From: Deltaproteobacteria bacterium
Lineage (GTDB): Bacteria; Acidobacteriota; Thermoanaerobaculia; Multivoradales; JAHZIX01
NCBI GenBank assembly: GCA_022601195.1
Contig: JAHZIX010000010.1
Span: 62,001-126,000 of the forward strand
Length of the DNA stretch: 64,000 nucleotides
Reading direction: 5' to 3'
The notes below the pieces were generated by a model. The model was not told the origin of the DNA, did not search any database, and saw only the letters and a list, made by a program, of their open reading frames with translations. Position 1 is the first letter of the stretch, and each line of letters opens with the position of its first letter. Made by a program: the position numbers and the translations under genes. Of this stretch, positions 1 to 7,755 are shown piece after piece.

Positions 1-412
1 TGATGGCCAGAAGAACCTTCTGCCCCGGCCTGCGGGCGGCGGCACGGTCGGCAATGAGCTTCTCCAGCGTGTCTGAGAAGGGTCGACCGGCCAAGGCCTC
101 CCCCCACGGCACGCCATCGTCCATGAAGTGAGCGATCATGTCGGCGTGCTGCGCGACAAAGTCGTAAGTCTCCTCGAATGCCTCGGGGGACCATGCCGGC
201 GGCTGATTGGTAAAGGAAAGCAAGGCCGATCGGACTGCCGGCACGTCGCCATCAAACACCTCAGATGAGTCCACTTCAGGCGACCGCGGCTCCTCCACCT
301 CTACCCCTCCCACCTGCGGGTCTCCCTCCGTTGAGCCTGATCCACAACCGAAACACACAAGAACAGCCGCTAGCACCATGTGCATCGAGGTCGTTGGCGA
401 TCCGTTCCTCAC
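1..412 (-). CDS. Putative exported lipoprotein, TIM-barrel glycosidase-like, 3' end outside window
   Basis: The frame is open from GTG at 412 to the window edge, giving about 137 residues. A strong GGAGGTG ribosome site sits five bases before the GTG, which decides the start over ATGs at 385 and 379. The N-terminus has a short hydrophobic stretch followed by FGCGS, so a lipid-modified cysteine is likely although the lipobox is not ideal. After an acidic linker come segments such as WSPEAFEETYDFVAQH and FMDDGVPW, which resemble uncharacterised TIM-barrel proteins related to endo-galactanases. That family link is from memory and weak, and the catalytic residues lie outside the window. It may be a cassette gene or the chromosomal gene flanking the array. 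Confidence 0.65.
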   Translation of the reverse strand, partial: MRNGSPTTSMHMVLAAVLVCFGCGSGSTEGDPQVGGVEVEEPRSPEVDSSEVFDGDVPAVRSALLSFTNQPPAWSPEAFEETYDFVAQHADMIAHFMDDGVPWGEALAGRPFSDTLEKLIADRAAARRPGQKVLLAI

Positions 413-624
413 AATCACCTCCAATTCGATCCTTCAAGAAGGGCCCATTTTGAGCTAAAGCCCAACCCGGCCCTCGAGAACTGCTCGGCCCCTGGAGTAC
501 AAGCTCAACCCGGTCCCGCCAACCCAAGCGGCGAGAACCTACCGTAGAAAGGCACCGACAAGAATACGTATTCTCAGATGTGCAGTCGAGAGCCTCGAAG
601 GAGGCTTGTCTGGATTGGGGGGCT

Positions 625-679
625 GGGCAACGAGAAAAGTCAGCAGCCGGTTCCCCACGGCTGCATCCCCTTGTTAAGT
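625..679 (-). other. attC-like recombination site
   Basis: Read on the minus strand, R'' is ACTTAAC at 679-673 and contains the TAA stop of the upstream cassette gene. A 7-bp stem (GCAGCCG at 643-649, CGGCTGC at 658-664) forms the core. A degenerate R' (GTTGCCC, 631-625) closes the site. The 55-bp length matches the shortest known attC sites. Confidence 0.6.
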
Positions 680-1021
680 CCTTGTATGGATCTCGCTGAC
701 AACTTTCTCAAAGTCGTTCTCTGAGGTAAAGAGCCATTCCCCGGATATTACATCGTCGATCCCGTGCTCGTGCAGCGCCTCAACAATCCTGGTTTCTAGA
801 GAGGGCTCAATCTTTCTGTCCTCTTCGTAGCGAAATATGCGCGTATCCGTTTCGGCGGCAGGCATGGTGTGAGTGCGGGTGATGTCTATCTTCGCGGCGT
901 CGAGCCCACCAATAATCCATTCCCAGTAGTTCTCGCAGTCATAGTGATAATCTTTGAGGTGGAGAGCCGCCGCTAGGTCCTCCAGGGAAGAGCTGGATCT
1001 GAACCAGATGTCTGTGACCAT
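674..1021 (-). CDS. Hypothetical integron-cassette protein (115 aa)
   Basis: This is a small acidic soluble protein with no signal peptide or membrane segment. I do not recognise the family. The ATG at 1021 lies eight bases after the GTTAGGT box of the preceding site, and the TAA stop lies inside the R'' box of the next, so the gene fills its cassette as typical cassette genes do. Aromatic residues cluster near the N-terminus (DYHYDCENYWEWI). There is little room for its own promoter, so it probably depends on read-through from the array promoter. Confidence 0.65.
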   Translation of the reverse strand: MVTDIWFRSSSSLEDLAAALHLKDYHYDCENYWEWIIGGLDAAKIDITRTHTMPAAETDTRIFRYEEDRKIEPSLETRIVEALHEHGIDDVISGEWLFTSENDFEKVVSEIHTRT

Positions 1022-1029
1022 AGTTCTAG

Positions 1030-1132
1030 ACCTAACGTGCCGGGCTCATCTAGCCGCGGTGAACAGTATCGACCTCAAAACCCGCGCGACCCGCTGCCCC
1101 GCCTGCAACCCATTGCTATGCCATCGTTGGAC
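1030..1132 (-). other. attC-like recombination site
   Basis: R'' is GTCCAAC (1132-1126) and directly abuts the TAG stop of the gene above it. R' is GTTAGGT (1036-1030). Both fit RYYYAAC and GTTRRRY, and the genes on both sides are positioned as expected. The inner arms pair less clearly than in the best sites of this array. Confidence 0.55.
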
Positions 1133-1791
1133 TAACGCCAATAGTAGAACAGGTTGCTCTTGTAGTTGTTGTCCAGATTCTCTTTGCTGTCAAACCGCAA
1201 CCGAAAGGCGTCGTCGGTAAGGTAATCGAATTCGTCGTATTGCTTTACGGCGTCGAAGCACCGCCGGGATATTTCTTTGCACGTTCCGTTAGCCGTGCAC
1301 CGCGTGATTTCATCATCTGTGTACAGGAACACGACAAGTGCACGAGAGAAGCCATCAATTTGCCAGATCGCGTGCTTGAAGTCATCTGTGATTCGCTTGG
1401 CATGACGCTTTAGAAAAGCGGAACAGGCCCTGCCAAGGCATTCGTCCGAGAAGTTGTCGATTGTTAGGTGTACGTTTTCGGATTCAAGGTCGGGATAACC
1501 GGAGGCGATCTTTTTGAAACGTCCCACAACCTTATCGTGGATATCAGAACGAATCGCCATGGCGTCCGTCTTCCACGAATCAAAATCCTGGTCGGTTTCC
1601 AAAATCACATTGAGACGCGGGCGGCCTTCCGCAGAACCGAGTTCGATGTAATCCTGGACAATGTGGACGACGCTAACATCGAACTCAGACGAAATCCAAT
1701 CGCGCAACTCAGCGAGCCCGGATTGGAGATTTCGTTCGCCGACCTTGGCGGAGCGGGCGACGGCGAAGAGTTCAGAGTCGCCGAAAAGCAT
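1132..1791 (-). CDS. Hypothetical integron-cassette protein (219 aa)
   Basis: This is a soluble mixed alpha/beta protein that I cannot assign. It has no export signal and no recognisable catalytic motif. Cysteines are spread through the C-terminal half, and the extreme C-terminus is aromatic (NLFYYWR). A ribosome site (AGAAGGA) lies four bases before the ATG at 1791. The TAG stop touches the R'' box of the next attC site, and the start lies 15 bases after the remnant site at 1807-1861. It therefore occupies one complete cassette. Confidence 0.65.
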   Translation of the reverse strand: MLFGDSELFAVARSAKVGERNLQSGLAELRDWISSEFDVSVVHIVQDYIELGSAEGRPRLNVILETDQDFDSWKTDAMAIRSDIHDKVVGRFKKIASGYPDLESENVHLTIDNFSDECLGRACSAFLKRHAKRITDDFKHAIWQIDGFSRALVVFLYTDDEITRCTANGTCKEISRRCFDAVKQYDEFDYLTDDAFRLRFDSKENLDNNYKSNLFYYWR

Positions 1792-1806
1792 TGCATCCTT
1801 CTTGTG

Positions 1807-1861
1807 GCATAGCGGCCGGAGCCAAGCGCGCGGCGCAGCCGTCCGCTTCGGCTCGTTGTTC
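1807..1861 (-). other. Decayed attC-like site
   Basis: The inverted arms GAGCC-AAGCG and CGCTT-CGGCTC flank a central CGGCGCAGCCGTCCG. Nearly the same core occurs in the site at 3548-3606. The outer R boxes (GCATAGC and GTTGTTC on the plus strand) have drifted from consensus, so the site may no longer recombine. Confidence 0.5.
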
Positions 1862-1924
1862 TACGAGGCGTCCGCGCTGGTGGGTTCGTTTCTCTATCAC
1901 GAAGTGCAAAGTCCTGCTGCAGGT

Positions 1925-2434
1925 TCAATGAGTCCAATCGTAGATAGCTATGGTAGCTATGGTAGCGAAGAAACACACAAGGCCAGGTACCGCGAAGATG
2001 AGGATGAAAGTGTCGAAGCGAGAGAACTCCGACTCCGTGTTGTCGCAGAGGCCTGACTCCTCAAGATACATGAGGCCGAACTGGGTAACAAGGCCCAGTG
2101 ATTGAGGAGCCCCGGTAGCCGCTATCAAGACTAGCCGCGTATTGAAAGTTGAAATGTCAAAGGGATGTGTAACGAATAGAGCCTTAAGCAGGACAGCCTC
2201 ACCGACGGCGAGTATCGCCACGTATAGCCCGACGATTGCGTATGGAAGTGCCGACAAGAGACTCAGGGTCTCGGTGCGAGCGGTCTCTGCAGCAGGGTCC
2301 ACTCCTCTCGGCCGAGGCCCGCCTGACTTTTGAATACGATCCCGGACGAACTTAACGAGTGCCACGATGGAGGCCAGAATCGTCAAAAGTGCTCCGGCAC
2401 CAGAGAGCGCAGGATGTTCTAGGAAATCAAGCAT
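1925..2434 (-). CDS. Integral membrane cassette protein (169 aa), unknown function
   Basis: Hydropathy read by eye suggests four membrane segments: residues about 8-30, 62-85, 98-120 and 140-165. A basic loop (VKFVRDRIQKSGG) follows the first segment. No family is recognised. The ATG at 2434 lies just downstream of a GTTGGGA box (2447-2441) that resembles a cassette boundary. The stop is followed by the decayed attC-like site. It is the first of two adjacent membrane proteins in the array. Confidence 0.6.
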   Translation of the reverse strand: MLDFLEHPALSGAGALLTILASIVALVKFVRDRIQKSGGPRPRGVDPAAETARTETLSLLSALPYAIVGLYVAILAVGEAVLLKALFVTHPFDISTFNTRLVLIAATGAPQSLGLVTQFGLMYLEESGLCDNTESEFSRFDTFILIFAVPGLVCFFATIATIAIYDWTH

Positions 2435-2635
2435 TTACTCTCCCAACTAGTTCCCGCCGTAGAACGCCACGACATTCAGCGCTGCGCGAAGCGCATGCGG
2501 CTGGAACTTCCGGGTTCGCTGCCTTGAAAGATGTTTGAATGATAGCGCCTCCTACAATTTGCCGGTGCACTATCGGAAGAGGCATGACTCGAAATAGGGT
2601 TGAATTGAGATAGTAGATCCCCGCAAACTGAAGAG

Positions 2636-3442
2636 TTAGTCGACCCCAAGAAAAACAAGACTAAACACCAACACTAGGGCAGTGATGGCGATGACAAGTA
2701 TTACGCTGGAAACGAGAACGACCTTGGTACAAGATGAATTGCCGGCGGCAGGTGAAAAAACTACGCCTGTCCTGTAACGCGTTACAGTTATATATGAGTC
2801 GAACAGCAAGCCAAAAAAGGCGATAAACAAAGCGGCGGTAAGACCGTCGACGAAAAATGCTTCCGTGACTTCAAGAGCATTGGAAAGTGCAAGTCCTTTC
2901 ACGAGTTGTGCTAACCACACCAGGACCCAGGCGGAACAGCCGAGTTCGAACAGGTGAAGCTTTGTTCTGTTTCTGTGAGCGATAACAAGCAGCATCATTA
3001 GTTCGAGAAAAATCAAGAGAAAAGAAGATGGCATTGCGTACTCTGACAGTATTCCCGCCAAGAAGAAGCCGACAACTGAAAAAATGCCCACGGCCCGCAC
3101 GGGGCTCGTGTCTAGAGTGGTGAACTTGTGATTGCACCGTTTGCACTCGACCGGCAGCGCGAGAATAGCTTTTAGGACACTTAAGGCCAAAGCAAAGGCC
3201 TCTTTGAGGTGCTCCCTTCGTTTGTCTATGGCATCCGGATGTGGTCTGGACGGCACCGTGCCGACTACTGCCGGTTCAGCCCTATTCGACTCTAGCAGGG
3301 CCAATTCGAATTGAGCAGATTCAGAAGCGTTGATGTCAGAGTATAGTTGGGATGCATCATCGACAGAGTTAGCTGCTATGCATATATGTTTGACTCCGAC
3401 CTTCCAATTTAGATCACCAGATTGACATTTCGGGCAGAGCAT
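2636..3442 (-). CDS. Zinc-ribbon membrane protein (268 aa), cassette gene
   Basis: The N-terminus carries a CPKC pair (residues 3-6). A second pair, CKRC, occurs near residue 99, so the two could form one zinc ribbon split by a helical insert. After that come about five hydrophobic segments between residues 115 and 268, ending at the membrane. The layout is a cytoplasmic metal-binding head on a polytopic anchor. I do not recognise the family. The TAA stop lies inside a GTTAGTC box typical of a cassette boundary, although a convincing attC between 2441 and 2641 could not be built. Confidence 0.6.
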   Translation of the reverse strand: MLCPKCQSGDLNWKVGVKHICIAANSVDDASQLYSDINASESAQFELALLESNRAEPAVVGTVPSRPHPDAIDKRREHLKEAFALALSVLKAILALPVECKRCNHKFTTLDTSPVRAVGIFSVVGFFLAGILSEYAMPSSFLLIFLELMMLLVIAHRNRTKLHLFELGCSAWVLVWLAQLVKGLALSNALEVTEAFFVDGLTAALFIAFFGLLFDSYITVTRYRTGVVFSPAAGNSSCTKVVLVSSVILVIAITALVLVFSLVFLGVD

Positions 3443-3547
3443 AGTTGTGAGGCCCTTTTACACTATTGCCACGTACAGGAAAAATTTCTTGACGAAGTAG
3501 TTAACGGTCGTTGTCGCGATCCCTAGGTTAGCTCGGGACAGTTGTGC

Positions 3548-3606
3548 AGCGAACGGTCCGCACTTGAACGGCGGCGAAGCCGTCCGTCTCAAAGTGGGGG
3601 TTAGGT
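3548..3606 (-). other. attC-like recombination site
   Basis: R'' is ACCTAAC (3606-3600) and includes the TAA stop of the upstream gene. The arms CACTTGA and TCAAAGTG enclose a CGGCGAAGCCGTCCG core. R' (3554-3548, GTTCGCT) is degenerate. The length is 59 bp. Confidence 0.6.
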
Positions 3607-4488
3607 GGTCGAAGCAGACTTGAACTTCCCACTAATCCTCCACTCGGTAGAAACATGGTCTTCGAACCGGCCTCCGAGATCCAGGCCGGTCTTCGCCACC
3701 GCTACTTTCAGCCCGGCATTGACACCATAGTCGTCGTTGTAGGAGACGTTCAAGCTAAAATCGCGGAGGCCAAAGTCCAAGCGGGCTTTCGCAATAGCCT
3801 GCCAGGTTGGTTCGTGGTGAAACCACACCAGATTGCCCGGCAACTCAGGCTGCTTGGCGCCGTCAAGTGTAGCCTGGAAGAGCAAGCTGTCTCCGGTCTT
3901 CGCGGTAGTGCCCACTTCACCTTGGAGAGAGACTTCAGCTGTAGGCACTGGTATCGATAGACTTGTAGAAAAATCGCGAGACCAACCTCTAACGTGCGCC
4001 ACGTTGATCTCGGTCGCACCAAGACACGTCAGAAGGAGTATCGCCTCCGAGAACTTGTGCTCGAATGTCACACGGTGAAACTCAGCAGCAGTGTGATAGA
4101 TGTCTGGAAGTGCAGGGTGGCCAATATATAGAACCCCGTCCCTCGGATGACCGGGAGGGAATGACAAGCTCGACGCTTCGCTCTTGGAGATCGGTACTAC
4201 TTCTAGCCCGATTTCTCGTGCTCGCCCCCAGGCTGCAAATGCTTCCTCAGCTACTGTTGTAATAAGATCCCCTGTCAGCCCTAATGCAGCTTGAATTGCA
4301 AACTCGCCGATTCGCGCCCAGTTTACTGCATTCTTAGTCTGCAGTTCGTTAATGGCGACCTGGCGGGACGCAGCTACTATTGCGTCGTCGGTAACAACGA
4401 TAAGTTGACGCTCCACGTAAGGCTGGGAGAGCGGCTTGGAAACCTCAGGAATATCGACGACTTTTTCTTTCTTCTTCATGTTTGCCAC
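3601..4488 (-). CDS. Hypothetical cassette protein (292-295 aa), unknown family
   Basis: Two starts are possible: GTG at 4488, inside the cassette junction, or ATG at 4479. The protein begins with a charged lysine-rich stretch, has a hydrophobic helix near residues 60-80, and then an alpha/beta part with GVLYIGHPALPDIY and NVAHVRGWSRDF. The final third looks like beta strands (EVSLQGEVGTTAKTG, DFSLNVSYNDDYG), so it may form a sheet-rich, possibly membrane-inserting domain; this is inference. The cassette begins immediately before the gene, so no room exists for a normal ribosome site within it. Confidence 0.65.
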   Translation of the reverse strand: MANMKKKEKVVDIPEVSKPLSQPYVERQLIVVTDDAIVAASRQVAINELQTKNAVNWARIGEFAIQAALGLTGDLITTVAEEAFAAWGRAREIGLEVVPISKSEASSLSFPPGHPRDGVLYIGHPALPDIYHTAAEFHRVTFEHKFSEAILLLTCLGATEINVAHVRGWSRDFSTSLSIPVPTAEVSLQGEVGTTAKTGDSLLFQATLDGAKQPELPGNLVWFHHEPTWQAIAKARLDFGLRDFSLNVSYNDDYGVNAGLKVAVAKTGLDLGGRFEDHVSTEWRISGKFKSASTT

Positions 4489-4577
4489 TTAACACTAAGT
4501 GTTTTATCTGACATCGTCCCGCAGCTGCCTTGTCATTGCCATCAGACTCCAAGATGTCAGATACAACGCGGTTGGAC
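4487..4577 (-). other. attC site with an 11-bp perfect stem
   Basis: R'' is GTCCAAC (4577-4571) and R' is GTTAAGT (4493-4487); both fit consensus. The arms TATCTGACATC (4505-4515) and GATGTCAGATA (4553-4563) are exact inverted complements. This is one of the clearest attC sites in the array and defines the lower edge of the cassette that carries the IS91-type genes. Confidence 0.8.
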
Positions 4578-4837
4578 GAAACCGCGGCCCTCGTGGGCTC
4601 GACGCTTATGGGGATTCAATCGGTCGGCGCGGAGTGCGGAGAGGGCATCGAGAGACAGAGATAGCCCTGTGACGGACTCCACAGCTCTTCTCGGGTACCT
4701 CTTCAAGCCTGCCTCCAGCCTTCGATGGGTCTATTGTTTGATTTCGATGGTTCGAGTATACAGTATGCAGGGCATGCGAGCGTAGCTCACCCGGCAGCGC
4801 CCCCTTCGGACCACTTCGCAAGGCTGGGTGGGCGGAG

Positions 4838-6028
4838 TCAGGCGGCCCGACATGGTGGGGCCCGTTCTTGGACTGGTCCACGGGCTTCGATAGAGGCAGA
4901 GATTTGTCCTTCGATCTTCAGACTTCCTTCGCCACAGTTTGGGCAGATCTGTGGCTGACGGGTTTCTGTTGGCGGAACGAGTTTGACCTGGGAGTCCACT
5001 CCAAGTAACCCTCGGCAACGTTCCAGATTCTCGGCTCGGTGCCGGTTGGCAAACAGTCCGTAGTAGCGGATCCGCACAAAGCCCTCGGGAAGGACGTGTT
5101 GGAGGAAGCGACGGATGAATTCTTCGGAAGGCAGACGCAAGAGCCGCCGCCGGCCACGGCGGCGGTAGTCCCTGTAACTCAGTACGACGGTTTCGCCTTC
5201 CAGACGCAGCAAGCGCTGGTTGGAGATGGCCACCCGGTGGGTGTAGCCGGCCAGGTATTTCAGGACTGTTTCCGGCCCCGCGAATGGACGCTTGCTGTAG
5301 ACCACCCACTCTTGCTGGTAGAGCTTGTCGAGAAACTCGGCAAAGCGTGGCGTACTCGCCAGATCACTGACAGCACCGACCAGCGCGAGCTGGCCAGCCT
5401 TGTAGGCAGCCTCCAGACCCGCCAAGTATTTGCCACGAAAGATCCGGCCGAGCACCCGTACGGGTACCAGGAAACCCGGACGGGCCGAAACCCAGCGATC
5501 CCCCGCCGGGGACAAGCCGCCGCCGGGCACGATGCAGTGCACGTGGGGGTGGTGAGTCAGTTGCTGCCCCCAGGTGTGGAGGACGGCCAGCAAACCGAGG
5601 CGGGCTCCGAGGTGCTTCGGGTCGGTGGCCACCTCCAGAAGCGCCCCGGAGGCAGAGCGAAACAAAAGGTTGTAAAGGATTTTCTGATTGCGAAGAGCGA
5701 GGGATCTCAGCTCCGCTGGAATCGTGAAGACGATATGAAAGTACTCAACCGGGAGCAGCTCTTGCTGCCGAGCCTCCAACCATCGGAATCGCTCTGCCCC
5801 CTGACACTTCGGGCAATGGCGATTGCGACAGGGATTGTAGGCGATGCGCTGCTCGCGGCATTGGTCACATTCGTAGACGTGACCGCCCAGGACCGAGGTC
5901 CTGCAAGTTTCGATGGCGGACATCGCCTTCAATTGGCTCAGCAGCAGGCGACCCGCGTGCTGCCCGCGGAAGCGAGGACCATAGGCTCGGAAGATGTCGG
6001 CCACCTCCAGTGAAGAGGTGCTCGCCAT
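4838..6028 (-). CDS. IS91 family transposase (396 aa)
   Basis: This is an HUH single-strand transposase of the Y2 group. An N-terminal zinc-binding domain is visible (CDQC, then CRNRHCPKC, residues about 54-77). The HUH motif is HPHVHCIVPGG near residue 160. Tyrosines in YLAGYTHRVAIS provide candidate nucleophiles, and a later CPNCGEG motif adds another metal site. Length is normal for the family and no frame disruption is seen, so the gene may be active. It follows the recombinase gene by six bases and is probably translated from the same message. Confidence 0.92.
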   Translation of the reverse strand: MASTSSLEVADIFRAYGPRFRGQHAGRLLLSQLKAMSAIETCRTSVLGGHVYECDQCREQRIAYNPCRNRHCPKCQGAERFRWLEARQQELLPVEYFHIVFTIPAELRSLALRNQKILYNLLFRSASGALLEVATDPKHLGARLGLLAVLHTWGQQLTHHPHVHCIVPGGGLSPAGDRWVSARPGFLVPVRVLGRIFRGKYLAGLEAAYKAGQLALVGAVSDLASTPRFAEFLDKLYQQEWVVYSKRPFAGPETVLKYLAGYTHRVAISNQRLLRLEGETVVLSYRDYRRRGRRRLLRLPSEEFIRRFLQHVLPEGFVRIRYYGLFANRHRAENLERCRGLLGVDSQVKLVPPTETRQPQICPNCGEGSLKIEGQISASIEARGPVQERAPPCRAA

Positions 6029-6034
6029 GGCGAG

Positions 6035-6895
6035 TTACCGGAATAGCTGTGGAGCCTCGTAGACGAGGCTATCGAAAGGGCTGCGAACTCCGCTGGTTTG
6101 AGAGTCCGTGACTCGAGTGTAGATCACGGTGCTGCTCAGGTTTCGATGTCCCAGGAGTTCTTGGATGTAGCGAATGCTCGTCCCTTGCTCGAGTAGATGC
6201 GTGGCAAACGCATGCCGCAACGAATGAACGCTGACCCTTTTCGCAATTCCTGCCAAGGCCACCGAGCGTTGAAACGCCCGTTGGGAACTTCGGACGGGCA
6301 ACGGTGTTGCTGCTCCCCCTCTGGCGAACAGCCAAAGTCTCGGCCGATAGGACCACCAATAGGTCTCCAGAATGCTGAGCAACCGGGGCGAGAGGAGCAC
6401 CGTACGATCATTACCGCCCTTGCCGTCGCGAACCGAGATCCTCATCGATTCCCGGTTGATATCTCCGACTTGGAGTCGGCAGCCTTCTCCGATGCGAAGC
6501 CCGGTGGCGTAGAGGGTCATGAAAAGGGTCTGGTAGATACGGTTCTCGGTCGCCGAAAGAATCCGCCCCACCTCTGCGCGGGTCATGATCGTCGGTAGCT
6601 TCTTGCCTCGCCGCCGACGAACGCGGATCTCCGCGACCTCTTCGCTACGCTTCAGAACATTGCTGTAGAAAAACTTGATTGCACAAACAGCTTGATTGGC
6701 CGAGGAGCGGGAAAGCCTTCGCTCCTGAAGCAGATGGACTGTGTAGGCGCGGATCTCTTCCGTGCCCAGATTCCTTGGGCTCTGGCCATGGAACTCAATG
6801 AACTTACGAACAGCCGCGAGATATACTTGCCTGGTCCGAGACCGAAGCCCCCGCAGGACCATCTCCTCTTCCATCCTGGTGTGTAGCTTTCCCAT
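6035..6895 (-). CDS. Tyrosine recombinase paired with the IS91 transposase (286 aa)
   Basis: An N-terminal SAM-like DNA-binding domain (residues about 5-85) precedes the catalytic domain. The catalytic signatures are all present: Arg in TGLRIGEG, His-x-x-Arg in HSLRHAFATHLL, and the nucleophile Tyr in SSTVIYTR. The C-terminal tail GVRSPFDSL is like that of integron-type and IS91-partner recombinases. A GGAGGTATCTC ribosome site precedes the ATG. Its tandem arrangement with the transposase is a known pairing. Its role in transposition of the element is inferred. Confidence 0.92.
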   Translation of the reverse strand: MGKLHTRMEEEMVLRGLRSRTRQVYLAAVRKFIEFHGQSPRNLGTEEIRAYTVHLLQERRLSRSSANQAVCAIKFFYSNVLKRSEEVAEIRVRRRRGKKLPTIMTRAEVGRILSATENRIYQTLFMTLYATGLRIGEGCRLQVGDINRESMRISVRDGKGGNDRTVLLSPRLLSILETYWWSYRPRLWLFARGGAATPLPVRSSQRAFQRSVALAGIAKRVSVHSLRHAFATHLLEQGTSIRYIQELLGHRNLSSTVIYTRVTDSQTSGVRSPFDSLVYEAPQLFR

Positions 6896-7052
6896 GAGAT
6901 ACCTCCTTTCACAGGGCGAGATTGCCCTACAGCGGAAGTGCGCTGACCGGAGGAAATTTGGGGACCAAGGCAGAGGTTGAGTCGAGGCAAGGGGATTCGG
7001 AAGTGAGGGCCAGGATGGGCGGAGGATCAGAAAGCTACCGCGAAGCGGTTTT

Positions 7053-7139
7053 GTTCAACGGCCCTGGCGATAACCGGCGGGAAACTGAGCGAGCGAAGCT
7101 AGCACCGTTTTCCGTCCGCGTTCATCGCCCTTGTTGTGC
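7053..7139 (-). other. attC site (87 bp)
   Basis: R'' is GCACAAC (7139-7133) and R' is GTTGAAC (7059-7053). A long imperfect hairpin pairs GGCGATGAACGCGGACGG with the complement of the GGCGATAACCGGCGGG arm. It marks the upper edge of the IS91-bearing cassette and the 3' end of the next gene's cassette. Confidence 0.75.
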
Positions 7140-7191
7140 GTGCCCACTTTCAGCGTCATCGTTCTACCAACGAGAAGCTGGTTTCGGCAGA

Positions 7192-7674
7192 TCACTTTTT
7201 GGTTTCCTTTTCGCCTTCACCAAAGCTGACTTCTGGCGCTCCGCGACCAACGACATGATGCTGATAGGCACCATCATGACTCGGAGTTGATCCAGGCACC
7301 GGAAACTTGGCAGGTTCGTGTAGAAGAAGGGCGCTGACTAAGAAGGAAAGGAGCGCGGCCTCATACCCTTCTGAGGTCCATGAATAAGTCTCAGACTTCG
7401 CGACGATTTCCGCAACACGGACCGTGGCCCCAGCCTCAGACTCGTCGACCTTGACCCGGTAGATCAAGCGACCCGTCCAGCTTCGATAGAAGAACAACCA
7501 TGGATCTTCAAAGAAGACGAACCACTTGTCCTCCATCGCTTCCGGAATAAGACCCTCGCGAACCCTCACGAATTCCCGGGCTGAGAAGTCACGGCGATAA
7601 GGCAAGCTAACGAAAGACCCCGTGTACCCAACTGTCTTCCACGATGCACGGGTTGCGGCAGGTTGTTCGCTCAT
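7192..7674 (-). CDS. Hypothetical integron-cassette protein (160 aa)
   Basis: This is a soluble protein with an aromatic central motif, WFVFFEDPWLFFYRSWTG, near residues 50-67. It recalls small uncharacterised proteins in which this kind of segment is conserved, but I cannot name a family. The ATG at 7674 lies 19 bases after the degenerate R' of the preceding site. The stop is followed by an attC site about 50 bp downstream. No signal peptide or membrane segment is present, and the C-terminus is rich in Glu and Lys. Confidence 0.65.
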   Translation of the reverse strand: MSEQPAATRASWKTVGYTGSFVSLPYRRDFSAREFVRVREGLIPEAMEDKWFVFFEDPWLFFYRSWTGRLIYRVKVDESEAGATVRVAEIVAKSETYSWTSEGYEAALLSFLVSALLLHEPAKFPVPGSTPSHDGAYQHHVVGRGAPEVSFGEGEKETKK

Positions 7675-7693
7675 ACCATCTGCACCCTAGGCC

Positions 7694-7755
7694 GCAAAAC
7701 GTGACGCGGCTGAGCGCCGGCGCCGCGCCGTGCGCCTCGAGCCGCTTGGTTAGGT
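7694..7755 (-). other. attC-like recombination site (62 bp)
   Basis: R'' is ACCTAAC (7755-7749) and carries the TAA stop of the DUF4238 gene. The arms GCGGCTCGAGGCGC and GGCGCTCAGCCGC pair with few mismatches. R' (GTTTTGC, 7700-7694) is degenerate. Confidence 0.65.

Larger units (their letters stand above)
4578..7052 (-). mobile_element. Cassette interrupted by an IS91-type element with tyrosine recombinase
   Basis: About 2.5 kb between the attC sites at 4487-4577 and 7053-7139 holds a tyrosine recombinase and an IS91-type HUH transposase, six bases apart on the minus strand. Elements of this kind transpose by rolling circle and lack terminal inverted repeats, so exact ends cannot be read here. 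About 260 bp below the transposase and 160 bp above the recombinase contain no recognisable gene. Confidence 0.65.

Noticed and set aside
2441-2641. attC site between the two membrane-protein cassettes
   Set aside because: Boxes resembling R' and R'' are present, but the span is 201 bp and the arms do not pair convincingly.
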